64,000 nt of DNA from Alkalicoccus halolimnae (GTDB lineage: Bacteria > Bacillota > Bacilli > Bacillales > Salisediminibacteriaceae), in contig NZ_CP144914.1 of the NCBI RefSeq assembly GCF_008014775.2, forward strand, positions 2,604,001 to 2,668,000, given 5' to 3'. Position 1 is the first letter of the stretch. Every line of letters starts with the position of its first letter. Position numbers and translations under genes: made by a program. The notes below the pieces were generated by a model, which had not been told where the DNA came from, did no database searches, and was given only the letters and a program-made list of their open reading frames with translations. This document shows positions 24,617-32,756 of the stretch, piece after piece.

Positions 24617-25366
24617 TCAGCGCGTGTTTTCTTCATATTCTTTTGACAGGCCGCGGAAAGCGAGCTGGACATAGCCGGAGTACTCTCCTTCTGCTTCCCT
24701 GATCAGATCGTTATGATTGCCGAAGTGCGGCAGATGCGTCAGCCACAGTTCCCCGGCATCCGCCTCTTCTGCGAGACGGCCGGCGTCAGTGCTCGACATA
24801 TGGCCGTACCGGGCGGCGTCCTGCCCTTTATAAAAACTGCACTCCGCGATAATAAGATCGGCCCCTTCACTAAAAGCAGCCAGCTCCGGACTGTATACCG
24901 TATCAGCTGTATATACAATGGACCTTTTTTCTTCCTGAAGCCTGACCGCCATGCACGGGACAGGATGATCCGTTTTCATGAAGGAAAGCGTTACGCTGCC
25001 GCATGTGAGCTGGTCTGTTTCCTCATAAGTTTCCACTTTCGAAAAAGGTTCTTTATTAAACACTTCAAAAAAATCCTTTTCTGCTTTCGGAACGTGAAAA
25101 TTCAGCGATTCATCCGAGTTTTCGAGTTCCATCGCGACGATCCGGCTGTATACGAGAGCACCAAGATCAGCGGTATGGTCATGGTGCCTGTGGCTGACGA
25201 CTACATCTGTGATGTCCTCGAGCGGAGTAATGTGGGGCAGCGCAGATACGGCCCCGCTTCCACAGTCCAGCAGCATTACTTCTCCTTCTGACTCCAGTAC
25301 AAAGCAGCTCGTAGCCCCGTCTTTTTCCGGGTAGGCTCCCCAGTAACCTGCTACTGATATTTTCAT
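24617..25366 (-). CDS. yhfI: MBL-fold metallo-hydrolase (YhfI-like)
   Basis: A 249-residue metallo-beta-lactamase-fold protein with the metal motif H59-R-H61-H62-D63-H64 and downstream ligands in YTADTVYSP and TDHPVPC. It is shorter than RNase Z and closest to the B. subtilis YhfI group, whose substrate is not known. The last codons and stop lie inside the right-hand terminator repeat, so the terminator overlaps the gene end; the nearby mobile element has left the gene and its terminator intact through target duplication. Confidence 0.88.
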   Translation of the reverse strand: MKISVAGYWGAYPEKDGATSCFVLESEGEVMLLDCGSGAVSALPHITPLEDITDVVVSHRHHDHTADLGALVYSRIVAMELENSDESLNFHVPKAEKDFFEVFNKEPFSKVETYEETDQLTCGSVTLSFMKTDHPVPCMAVRLQEEKRSIVYTADTVYSPELAAFSEGADLIIAECSFYKGQDAARYGHMSSTDAGRLAEEADAGELWLTHLPHFGNHNDLIREAEGEYSGYVQLAFRGLSKEYEENTR

Positions 25367-25482
25367 TTTTCATTCCTCCCTCTCTAAATGAATACTTCTA
25401 TATACAGATGATATTTGCCTGCTCCTTACCGTTAATTTAACCGCTTCCGGAGGCTGATTACCGCTCTGATTGAAAGAACGTG

Positions 25483-26160
25483 TTATTTTTTGTCCATTTC
25501 TTCGACGATTTTTTGACCGAAGCGGCCCAGCTTTCCGTCTGCATAAGCCCGGATCACTTCCGGAAAAAGAGAGCGGAGAGCGTGCTTTATATACACGTCA
25601 TTCCACCCTTCCTCCTCCATCTGTTTTTCCAGCTTTATGGCCGCCAGTACGGCTTGGGAAGTAGCTAGTTGATTTACTTTTTCCGCTGTCTCTTCGGCCG
25701 CTGTTTCCACATGTCCAATTCTCGAAAACCGGTCCCGGAGATGTTCATCTGTCTCTTCTGTAATAAACAGTCCGCTCCCATCCCGCCTCAGGCTTTCTGC
25801 ATGACCGATATATTTTACAGAAGCCCACTGCAGTTCCGGATACGTTTCCCGAAGCTCCGCTGTCTCCTGTTTGGTCGCCATATTAATCAGTACCGTCTCC
25901 TCAAGCTGGACGCCGGCTTTTTTAAGATCCTTAACAAACGGTAGTATCTGATCGGCAGGAAGCGCCAAAACGAGGTAATCCAGCTTCGCCAGGTCATCTT
26001 TTTTCAAGACTTTAGTCGATAAATTTTTCGCTGCTTTCTTCGCCTTTTCCGCATCCGGGTGATAGAGTCCCGTCTCCAAATCCTGCTTCATCCACTGCGT
26101 GATCAGTGCTGTTCCGAGTTTTCCGATACCGGCTGTGCCCCAGGCTGCATGTTGTTTCAT
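25483..26160 (-). CDS. NAD(P)-binding protein, pyrroline-5-carboxylate reductase-like
   Basis: A 225-residue protein with an N-terminal Rossmann fold (WGTAGIGKLGTALITQW) and the segment DYLVLALPADQILPFVKDL, typical of ProC/prephenate dehydrogenase-type reductases. The C-terminal part is helical and acidic. It is shorter than ProC (about 270) and lacks an obvious dimerisation-domain match, so the substrate is unknown. It is transcribed after the small zinc-ribbon membrane protein (16-bp gap). Oxidoreductase activity is inferred from the fold only. Confidence 0.65.
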   Translation of the reverse strand: MKQHAAWGTAGIGKLGTALITQWMKQDLETGLYHPDAEKAKKAAKNLSTKVLKKDDLAKLDYLVLALPADQILPFVKDLKKAGVQLEETVLINMATKQETAELRETYPELQWASVKYIGHAESLRRDGSGLFITEETDEHLRDRFSRIGHVETAAEETAEKVNQLATSQAVLAAIKLEKQMEEEGWNDVYIKHALRSLFPEVIRAYADGKLGRFGQKIVEEMDKK

Positions 26161-26176
26161 TATAATTATCCCCCTT

Positions 26177-26464
26177 TTATCCTCCGCCGAGCACCGCTTT
26201 TTTTACTTTTGTACAGCGCCGGCATTTATATATTCTCATCGATCTCATTTCTTCATCATATCCGGTATGGTCATAGCGGTGAAATCCTAAACGGCACGGT
26301 ACAGGCAGATCCCGCTTGGCTGCCAGGGCTGCGGCCGCTGTTACTGCAGCTCCAGCAGCGATCAATCCGATCGATATGGGGGCCATTGAATCAAAGTACA
26401 GGATTAAGGAAATAACCCCTGCCGTAATCAGTAACAAACCCGTTGTTTTAATAAGCTGCAACAT
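26177..26464 (-). CDS. small membrane protein with C-terminal Cys/His motif
   Basis: A 95-residue protein with two N-terminal membrane helices (about 6-22 and 28-48) and a cytoplasmic tail CRLGFHRYDHTGYDEEMR...YKCRRC, giving a C-x(n)-H...C-x-x-C arrangement that could bind zinc. The start is the second Met, behind AGGAGGAAG. Similar C-G-x-H...CxxC tails occur in small bacterial membrane proteins of unknown role. Confidence 0.7.
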   Translation of the reverse strand: MLQLIKTTGLLLITAGVISLILYFDSMAPISIGLIAAGAAVTAAAALAAKRDLPVPCRLGFHRYDHTGYDEEMRSMRIYKCRRCTKVKKAVLGGG

Positions 26465-26676
26465 TTCTTCCTCCTGAAAATCCATTTCTTTGTGCTCGTG
26501 TTAATAAGCTTCTGTTCTTCCTTTTCCCTTTCCTGCCTTGCTGAAACGAAAGCGCTTCTGGATGCTTTTTCATCGATTCACAAAACGATCATAATTAACA
26601 AGATTCTCCCTATTGTTTTCATACTTAAAATGTCATATTTTTAAATCAGGACATCGATAATACTGCTTTTAAATAT

Positions 26677-27066
26677 GGCTGCCTTGAAAATAAAGTATTG
26701 AATCGATGAACGTGCGCTTTCGTTTCCATGGGGACGCTTTCCGGGCGGGCCGGCCTCAGCTAATTCCGTCCTCCCTTCCGTCGGGCGGAATGGATCTTCG
26801 GCTCGTCCTTGATCGCCCCGGAGTCGTCCCATGTCCACTCCAACTTACGGTATAAAAGAGCGCTCATCATCTGCCTTCTAATTAAAGAAACCCCTTCTTG
26901 AACATTATTGATTCGACCTGTATAGAAGGGGATTTCCATTCCTATAGAAGGCTATTTTTCATCCCTCATGCTGCAAGGCTTTTGCATGAATGTCTCTGTT
27001 AAAGCTCCTCCACGGCTGAGCTGAAGCGGAGTTTCTTATATTTATCAATAACAGACTTTAATACAG
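26677..27066 (-). mobile_element. non-coding MITE-like element, family 1, copy C
   Basis: A 390-bp inverted copy: GGCTGCCTTGAAAATAAAG at the left and GACTTTAATACAG at the right. The flanking repeat GCTTTTAAATAT (26665-26676) / CTTTAAATAT (27067-27076) supports a target duplication of about 10 bp. It ends 27 bp before the cueP start, so promoter activity for cueP may come from the element or its junction. Confidence 0.75.
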
Positions 27067-27093
27067 CTTTAAATATAGAAAGGAAGAGACCGT

Positions 27094-27612
27094 ATGAATG
27101 GAAAACTTATTTCAATAATTGGGTTTACTGCTCTTTCACTCGGGCTGCTCGTTTTTGTTTTCTCCAGCAACGGCGGAACCGAAGACGTACGGGAGCTTGT
27201 AGAAGGGTACAGCGCCGGGACTCTCAACGCCGAGGCCGCTTCTATTTCCTCCCACGATCTGATGGTAAAAGGCAGCGGTGGATCGCAGACAACCTATGAC
27301 ACGTCTGAAGAGGAATTTTTTGTTTCCATCGCTCCTTACGTGGACGAAACCCATCCGTGAAGCATTCATAACCTGACAGGTTGTCAGGGAGAGCTTGCAG
27401 GAGAAGAGTTTGAGGTCCTGATTAAAGATGCCGATGGAAAGACTTTTATAGACGAGACGATGACAGCTCCCGACCACGGTTTTCTTGACCTGTGGCTGCC
27501 CCGCGACGAAACCTACCACATCGCGATCGGGCACGATGGGAAAACAACCGGGGGAGAAATTTCCACTTATGAAGGAGACGATACGTGCATTACTACAATG
27601 CAGCTTTCGTAA
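27094..27612 (+). CDS. cueP: CueP-family copper-binding protein, candidate selenoprotein (Sec89)
   Basis: One frame runs from ATG (27094) to TAA (27612), broken only by TGA at 27358-27360. Read through it gives 172 residues, near the CueP length. The region reads APYVDETHP-U-SIHNLTGCQGEL; CueP proteins have C-x-x-H-x-L-x-x-C here, so the TGA replaces the first conserved Cys, with H92 and C97 kept. Downstream, DADGKTFIDET, GFLDLWLPR and DDTCITTMQL (C165) are all CueP features and show no decay. A hairpin with a 7-bp stem and GGU loop begins 12 nt after the TGA. The N-terminus is a signal anchor (8-24) without a lipobox, so it acts outside the membrane. Salmonella CueP is a periplasmic copper protein; a Sec ligand or redox group here is new to my knowledge. 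Copies of a family 1 element flank the gene on both sides. Confidence 0.85.
27372..27388 (+). promoter_or_regulatory. candidate bacterial SECIS element in cueP
   Basis: CCTGACA (27372-27378) pairs perfectly with TGTCAGG (27382-27388) around a GGT loop (27379-27381). The loop starts 18 nt after the TGA. Stem length, distance and the GGU loop match the hairpin in the other UGA gene of this window and the general bacterial SECIS rules. Confidence 0.8.
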
Positions 27613-27618
27613 TAAAAA

Positions 27619-27693
27619 GGCTGCCTTGAATATAAAGTATTGAATCGATGAACGTGCGCTTTCGTTTCCATGGGGACGCTTTCCGGGCGGGCC
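27619..27693 (-). mobile_element. family 1 element, truncated copy D
   Basis: A 75-bp end fragment, GGCTGCCTTGAATATAAAG to CCGGGCGGGCC, nearly identical to the matching end of copy C. It starts 6 bp after the cueP stop and breaks off next to the rpmA terminator. It lies in the same orientation as copy C, so cueP is bracketed by direct repeats. Confidence 0.75.
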
Positions 27694-27703
27694 CATGAAA
27701 ACG

Positions 27704-27737
27704 AAAAAATCCCGAAGGCCTGGGGCCTCCGGGATTA
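27704..27737 (-). terminator. intrinsic terminator of the rplU-prp-rpmA operon
   Basis: AATCCCGaaGGCC pairs with GGCCtcCGGGATT; on the minus strand it is followed by the T-run complementary to AAAAAA at 27704-27709. Confidence 0.9.
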
Positions 27738-27740
27738 TCT

Positions 27741-28034
27741 TTATGCTTCCTGTGCTTCCGGGTAGACGCTCACTCGCTTGCGGTCACGTCCGACGCGTTC
27801 AAACTTAACAACACCGTCCACTTTTGCAAATAGTGTATCGTCTCCACCAATTCCTACGTTTACACCAGGGTAAACGCGAGTCCCGCGCTGACGCACGAGG
27901 ATAGAACCGCCTGTAACAGACTGTCCGTCCGAGCGCTTGGCACCAAGACGCTTGGAAATGGAGTCACGTCCGTTCTTCGTACTACCTACACCTTTTTTCT
28001 GGGCGAAAAATTGAAGATCCAGCTTCAAGAACAT
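27741..28034 (-). CDS. rpmA: 50S ribosomal protein L27
   Basis: A 97-residue L27. It begins [18 protein letters not shown]: the Firmicute N-terminal extension ending in FFA that must be removed by the Prp protease so the mature N-terminus can reach the peptidyl-transferase centre. The core [19 protein letters not shown] is canonical. The ATG used follows AGGAGGTG. It is last of the rplU-prp-rpmA operon. In most Bacillus the next genes would be spo0B and obg; here they are absent. Confidence 0.97.
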   Translation of the reverse strand: MFLKLDLQFFAQKKGVGSTKNGRDSISKRLGAKRSDGQSVTGGSILVRQRGTRVYPGVNVGIGGDDTLFAKVDGVVKFERVGRDRKRVSVYPEAQEA

Positions 28035-28054
28035 AGTCTTCACCTCCTGTGTAT

Positions 28055-28384
28055 TTAAGATTTTACAGATATAAACTCTCCGTACTGCTCCTCCATCGTT
28101 AAAAACGACACGAGCATTCCTTCGAGTAATAATTGAATTCTGCTTTGCACCGCTTCTGAAAGTCCGTCTGGAACTTCAGCGTATAAAAAGCCGCCTTCGC
28201 CTTCCATGTCGAGCTCGAGTTTCGTTCCTGCCAGTTCATAAACAGCGTTTACGAGGCCGAAAGAAACAGCTGATGCTCCGGCACAGACGAGATCGTATCC
28301 ATAAGGACCTGATTCGGCGTGACCGCTCATACGAAACGATGTTATTTCTCCTTCATCATTCCGGTTAAATCGGATGTGAATCAT
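28055..28384 (-). CDS. prp: ribosomal-processing cysteine protease Prp
   Basis: A 109-residue cysteine protease that cleaves the N-terminal extension of L27. The catalytic residues lie in [19 protein letters not shown] (H22 and C34). It lies between rplU and rpmA as in other Firmicutes, which explains the FFA-type extension of the neighbouring L27. Confidence 0.96.
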   Translation of the reverse strand: MIHIRFNRNDEGEITSFRMSGHAESGPYGYDLVCAGASAVSFGLVNAVYELAGTKLELDMEGEGGFLYAEVPDGLSEAVQSRIQLLLEGMLVSFLTMEEQYGEFISVKS

Positions 28385-28393
28385 GAGAAATCC

Positions 28394-28702
28394 TTACGCG
28401 TCGATCTTGTCGATCGTTACTTTTGTGTAAGGCTGACGATGACCCTGTTTGCGGCGATAGTTCTTCTTCGCTTTATACTTGAATACCGTCAATTTCTTGC
28501 CGCGGCCGTTCTTTTCGACTTTACCAGTTACTGTAGCTCCGTCGATGATAGGAGAACCTACCTTTGTTTCTTCACCGCCTACAAGAATTACCCGGTCAAA
28601 AGTTACAGTAGCTCCAGCTTCTACGTCAAGCTTTTCTACGTATACTTCCTGACCTTCCGTTACTTTTACTTGTTTTCCACCAGTTTCAATAATTGCGTAC
28701 AT
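28394..28702 (-). CDS. rplU: 50S ribosomal protein L21
   Basis: A 102-residue L21, [18 protein letters not shown]..., with the typical C-terminal [19 protein letters not shown]. The start is the ATG behind AGGAGGTGCGCAAC. Translation is probably autoregulated through the L21 leader immediately upstream. Confidence 0.97.
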   Translation of the reverse strand: MYAIIETGGKQVKVTEGQEVYVEKLDVEAGATVTFDRVILVGGEETKVGSPIIDGATVTGKVEKNGRGKKLTVFKYKAKKNYRRKQGHRQPYTKVTIDKIDA

Positions 28703-28806
28703 GTTGCGCACCTCCTCTTTGACTCAGACTCGCCTTTGCAGGTGCGTCAAACGCTTGAAAACCTGCTCCGTGCGGTTACAGTATTTGGGCGCAGCCAAAT
28801 AACTAA
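28703..28806 (-). ncRNA. ribosomal protein L21 leader
   Basis: Directly upstream of rplU the minus strand reads TATTTGGCTGCGCCCAAATA (a hairpin), then CGCACGGAGCAGGT, CACCTGCAAAGGCGAG, TCTGAGTCAAAGAGGAGG. These are the conserved blocks of the Firmicute L21 leader (the CAGGT/ACCTG pairing and the GAGTCTGAGTC segment before the ribosome site). It is thought to bind L21 and control the operon. Confidence 0.9.
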
Positions 28807-28840
28807 CAAAGGAAATCATATCACAGAAATTCGAGCACGG

Positions 28841-30301
28841 TCAATTGTTTTCTTTAAGGCGGATTCCCTTATCCTGCAGTTCTTCTATGCTGCCGGTTCG
28901 TGCAATCAAAAAGCCGCCCGCATCTTCCTTTTCACGGAGGAAAACAGCAGGACCGTCTCCGAAGGAAATTTCCGTCTGCTTCTGCACATACCGGTATAGA
29001 CGTGGAGCTGCTTCTATGAGAACCGCTTCTATATCCTTGAGCGCTGTTACGGTGCGGGCCATATCCTCCAGGAGTTTTTCTTCCCGGAGAATCCTCCCCG
29101 ATCCACCGCATGCCTCGCATGACTTCATTAAAATCTGCTCCAGTGTCTTTCTGGACTGCTTGCGCGTCATTTCCACGTAGCCGAGATTCGTAAAGCCGAT
29201 AACGTTTGTAATCGTCCGGTCGTTTTTGGCTGCTTCTTTCAGCACCTGCAGCACTTCCCGGCGCTGGTGGTCTTTAGGCATATCGATAAAATCGATAATG
29301 ATGATGCCGCCGATGTTGCGGAGCCGCAGCTGCCTGGCTATTTCTGCCGCTGCTGTTTTGTTCACTTCAAAAGAAGTACCGGCAAGCTCACTCCCTCCGC
29401 GTCCGGTGAATTTAGACGAATTCACGTCGATTACCGTCATCGCTTCCGTCTGTTCAATCAGGAGTGAAGAGCCGTTTTTCATCCATACAAACGGACGGAG
29501 CGTTTTTTCGAGTTCGCGGTCCATTCCTTCTTTATGAAAGAGATCCGTTTCCCGGCGCCATTCCACCTGCCGGGTGAAGCCCTGGTGCTTCCAGTCGGAG
29601 GCAAGTGCTGCGTCGTTTGTTTTGACGATTGTTTTTTCATCTGTTAAAAAGTCCCTTTCCACACGGGAAGCGGCCGAAGATTGATCGTCAAACACCGTTC
29701 CCGGAGCAGCGGGAAATTTCTCCAGCATTTTTTCATATTTACGACGGAGGTGATAAAACTCCTTTTCGAGAACATCGACCTCCTGTGAGCCCGCGTTCGT
29801 CCTTACTATCAAGCCTTCCTCTTCGGCGCACCACGAAGAAGCCGCTTCACGAAAAGCATCTCTCGTCTCGTCGTCAAGTTTTTTTGAGATAGCAGTATAG
29901 CCTCCGAAAGGCATGTAGATAATATAGCTGCCGGCGATGGAGAGAAGCATCGTAAGCGTCGGCCCTTTAGACCCTGCAGCTTCTTTTTTTACCTGGACAA
30001 GGATGCGGCCTCCAGTCTGGAGCATCTGGGCTATGGCAGGCTCCTTTCCTTCCTTATTGAGCTTCCAGCGCTGATGGGCCGGATGTTCCTTTTTATGTAA
30101 ATACCCATGCTTCTGCAGACCGACATCAATAAAAGCGGCGTCCATGCTGCTGAGAACGTTCACGATTTTCCCGCTGATAATCATTCCTTCTTTCAGTGGT
30201 GCATCCGGATCGTCAAGGAGCCATTCCTGTACCTTTCCTTCTTCCAGAACCGCGCCACGGTGGCCGGCAGTTGTTTTTTCCAATATTACCTGTCTGTTCA
30301 T
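28841..30301 (-). CDS. rng: ribonuclease E/G family protein
   Basis: A 486-residue RNase G-type endonuclease. An S1-like domain (about residues 35-120, GKIVNVLSSMDAAFIDVGLQKHGYLH) precedes the catalytic domain with the metal-binding aspartates in MTVIDVNSSKF and IIIIDFIDM. The zinc-link cysteines lie in SCEACGGSGR. It lacks the long C-terminal scaffold of RNase E. The start is the ATG behind GGGAGGTG; about 33 upstream in-frame residues have no site. The position next to rplU is common in Firmicutes that possess this enzyme. Confidence 0.94.
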   Translation of the reverse strand: MNRQVILEKTTAGHRGAVLEEGKVQEWLLDDPDAPLKEGMIISGKIVNVLSSMDAAFIDVGLQKHGYLHKKEHPAHQRWKLNKEGKEPAIAQMLQTGGRILVQVKKEAAGSKGPTLTMLLSIAGSYIIYMPFGGYTAISKKLDDETRDAFREAASSWCAEEEGLIVRTNAGSQEVDVLEKEFYHLRRKYEKMLEKFPAAPGTVFDDQSSAASRVERDFLTDEKTIVKTNDAALASDWKHQGFTRQVEWRRETDLFHKEGMDRELEKTLRPFVWMKNGSSLLIEQTEAMTVIDVNSSKFTGRGGSELAGTSFEVNKTAAAEIARQLRLRNIGGIIIIDFIDMPKDHQRREVLQVLKEAAKNDRTITNVIGFTNLGYVEMTRKQSRKTLEQILMKSCEACGGSGRILREEKLLEDMARTVTALKDIEAVLIEAAPRLYRYVQKQTEISFGDGPAVFLREKEDAGGFLIARTGSIEELQDKGIRLKENN

Positions 30302-30413
30302 CGGTGCACCTCCCTGCTTAAGCAAGTATACCGCCCGGCGCGGTAAATGAAAAGAAGCTAGTTGTGAAGTACTCCTAATCAGCTTTTCCCCTGATAACAA
30401 AAGCTGGAAAAGG

Positions 30414-30450
30414 GAAAACCTCCCCGACCGCGTTGGTCAGGAAGGTTTTT
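30414..30450 (-). terminator. intrinsic terminator of the sugar ABC operon
   Basis: AAAACCTcCCcGACC pairs with GGTCagGaAGGTTTT, 50 bp after the last permease gene. Confidence 0.85.
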
Positions 30451-30502
30451 AGACTTATCTTGTAACCATTTTTTATTTCGTCAGCGTTCGCTGCAGCTCT
30501 GC

Positions 30503-31324
30503 CTATTCTTTTACGGAACCGGAAGTTAGTCCGGCAACGATGCGGCGCTGGAACATGAGAACGATAACGACAATCGGGATTGTCACAATAACTGTCGCAG
30601 CGGTGATGTCGCCCCATGGAATTGTGTACTGGGACTGATACATTGAAAGACCGACCGGAATCGTGCGCCAGCTGTCTGCGGAGTTGATCGTCAATGCAAA
30701 AATATACTCGTTCCAGGCAGCGATAAACACAAGAATCGCTGTCGTAAAGACTCCGGGAGCGGCAAGTGGAAAGATAATTTTTCTGAATGTCTGGAACGGC
30801 GTCGCCCCGTCAAGCTTGGCTGACTCTTCCAGTTCAAAAGGAATCTTCTGAAAGAAAGTAGCGAGAATCCAGATCGCAAGCGGAAGGCTGATCGTAATAT
30901 ACGGGATAACGAGACCCATATAGCTGTTACGAAGGCCAAGGCCCTGAATCAGATTGAAGATTGGAGAGATAATCGCAATCTGCGGAAACATCGCTGCCGC
31001 AAGGACGATACCGAGGATCGTGCCTTTGAATTTAATCGGAAGACGCGTCACTGCATAAGCTGCAAGAGAGGCAACGGATATCGCGATGATTGTCGTCAGG
31101 GATGAAACGGCAATACTGTTCCACATGTAAAGAAACAGAGGCCTTGTCTCCACTGCGTTAATATAGGACTGTATCTGCGGGTTGGCCGTAAACCATTCAA
31201 ATCCCGAGTAGATTTCACCCGGCGGCTTGAAGGAAGTCAGAAGAACCCAGATAAACGGAAACATGGTGATAAAGATAAATATACTTAAGAAAATATAAAA
31301 CGGAAAACCGGCTTTTTTCCTCAT
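30503..31324 (-). CDS. carbohydrate ABC transporter permease, MalG/UgpE type
   Basis: A 273-residue permease with six helices and the EAA loop EESAKLDGATPFQTFRKIIFPLAAPG that docks on the ATPase. It forms the inner-membrane channel with the preceding MalF-type protein (15-bp gap). The importer has no ATPase gene here; in Bacillus such systems share a common MsmX-like ATPase encoded elsewhere. Confidence 0.95.
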   Translation of the reverse strand: MRKKAGFPFYIFLSIFIFITMFPFIWVLLTSFKPPGEIYSGFEWFTANPQIQSYINAVETRPLFLYMWNSIAVSSLTTIIAISVASLAAYAVTRLPIKFKGTILGIVLAAAMFPQIAIISPIFNLIQGLGLRNSYMGLVIPYITISLPLAIWILATFFQKIPFELEESAKLDGATPFQTFRKIIFPLAAPGVFTTAILVFIAAWNEYIFALTINSADSWRTIPVGLSMYQSQYTIPWGDITAATVIVTIPIVVIVLMFQRRIVAGLTSGSVKE

Positions 31325-31339
31325 ATTGGCTGCCTCCTT

Positions 31340-32674
31340 TTAGCTTTTTCCTTTTTTGCCTTCGAACAGATCCGAACCGATCAGCTTAATGAAGAGAATA
31401 CTGATAATCGCTACAGAAACGAACATGATTACGGAAAGAACAGAGCCTTCCCCGAAATTCTGCTGGGCGAAAAGAACCTGATAAGCATATACGGAAACAG
31501 ATTCGGTACTGTTCGCCGGACCACCGCCGGTCAATACGTAGATCAAGTCAAATACCCGGAACGCGTCAAGTGTCCGGAAGAGAAGCGCAACGAGAATCGC
31601 TGACTTCAGCATCGGCAGGGTGACATACAGGAATTTCTGGAACCTCCCTGCTCCGTCCACTTCCGCTGCTTCATAGAGCGAGCCGGATATCGTCTGCAGC
31701 CCTGCAAGCAGGAGAAGCGCCATATAAGGCATCGTTTTCCATACATCTGCTAAAATTATCGAGAACATCGCTCCTGAGCCGGAACTTAACAGCACAGAGG
31801 CTTCAGAGATAAGCCCCAGCCGCTCAAAATATTCCGCTACTATACCGAACTGGCCGTCGTAAAGGTAACTCCACATCATTGCACTGACGGCGGTCGGAAT
31901 GGCCCACGGAATAAGTACGGCTGCACGAACAGCGCCCCGTCCGATGAATGCACGGTTAATAACCAGTGCGACTGCCAATCCGATGACGAGTTCAAAAAAC
32001 ACGGATATGGCGGTAAAAAACACCGTGTTCCACATCGACTGCCATGTTCTTGCTTCGGTTAAGTATTTCCCGTAGTTGGCTAAACCGATAAAGTTCGGGC
32101 GGATCATCGCCCGATCCATCTGATCTATCGTCCCGCTTGCCCCGGACAGGTATTCCTGCAGCTCTTCCTCTTCTGTCTGCTCGAAAAATCCGGACAATTC
32201 CTCACTGGACGATTCGAGAACAGCAATATATTCTTCCGTGAAGTTATTGCTGATTTCACCGTACTTCAAATCGGTGTCATTGACGGGTTCAAAATTCATT
32301 ACCATTTCATCTACAGTCGCATATTGATCGGCCAGGTTATCAGAAGTAACGATCTGCTCATGATACTCCTGAATCTCGGCGTCAATCCGCGTCACTTCCT
32401 CCTCCAGATCCGAACCTTCTACCTCTTCCTGAAGCGAACTGATGTCCCTTTCATAAAAGAAATAGTTGTCGGCATAACGCTCAAGGTCAATCTGGTAGCT
32501 GAGAGTTGTCTGGTTACGGGTTGGGTCGTTCAGCCGGTAGTCAAACATACTGTTATAAAACGACTGGGCCACCGGCCACAGCGTTATCGCAAAAATCAGC
32601 AGGAGAGCCGGTGCGACCATCATATAACCGAGCTGTTTCTCATTTAGTTGGAAACGTTTTTTCTTTTCGCCCAT
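31340..32674 (-). CDS. carbohydrate ABC transporter permease, MalF type, with large extracytoplasmic insert
   Basis: A 444-residue permease. TM1 (about 20-40) is followed by an acidic, helical region of roughly 150 residues before the conserved IGLANYGKYL and the usual transmembrane core, a layout like the P2 loop of MalF but different in sequence. The EAA loop is YEAAEVDGAGRFQKFLYVTLPMLK. Typical MalF-like partners in bacilli are near 300 residues, so the insert is unusual and may contact the binding protein. The start is the ATG behind AAGGAGGAACC; a GTG six codons upstream lies inside the ribosome site. Confidence 0.93.
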   Translation of the reverse strand: MGEKKKRFQLNEKQLGYMMVAPALLLIFAITLWPVAQSFYNSMFDYRLNDPTRNQTTLSYQIDLERYADNYFFYERDISSLQEEVEGSDLEEEVTRIDAEIQEYHEQIVTSDNLADQYATVDEMVMNFEPVNDTDLKYGEISNNFTEEYIAVLESSSEELSGFFEQTEEEELQEYLSGASGTIDQMDRAMIRPNFIGLANYGKYLTEARTWQSMWNTVFFTAISVFFELVIGLAVALVINRAFIGRGAVRAAVLIPWAIPTAVSAMMWSYLYDGQFGIVAEYFERLGLISEASVLLSSGSGAMFSIILADVWKTMPYMALLLLAGLQTISGSLYEAAEVDGAGRFQKFLYVTLPMLKSAILVALLFRTLDAFRVFDLIYVLTGGGPANSTESVSVYAYQVLFAQQNFGEGSVLSVIMFVSVAIISILFIKLIGSDLFEGKKGKS

Positions 32675-32715
32675 CAAAGGTTCCTCCTTCACATCCGTTA
32701 ATTATGATCTGGTCT

Positions 32716-32729
32716 TGATATCGATTTCA
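32716..32729. promoter_or_regulatory. candidate LacI-family operator before the permease genes
   Basis: TGATATCGATTTCA differs by one base from TGATAACGATTTCA found upstream of the binding-protein gene (35274-35287). The repeat at two spots in one sugar operon suggests a site for the LacI-type regulator encoded between them. Confidence 0.6.
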
Positions 32730-32756
32730 GTTAAAAAAGCCGAAGTTCCCCCTCTG

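Noticed and set aside
27358..27360. Treating cueP as a pseudogene with a nonsense mutation
   Set aside because: The TGA falls exactly on a conserved Cys, the 83 downstream codons are intact and family-like, and a SECIS-like hairpin follows at the right distance.
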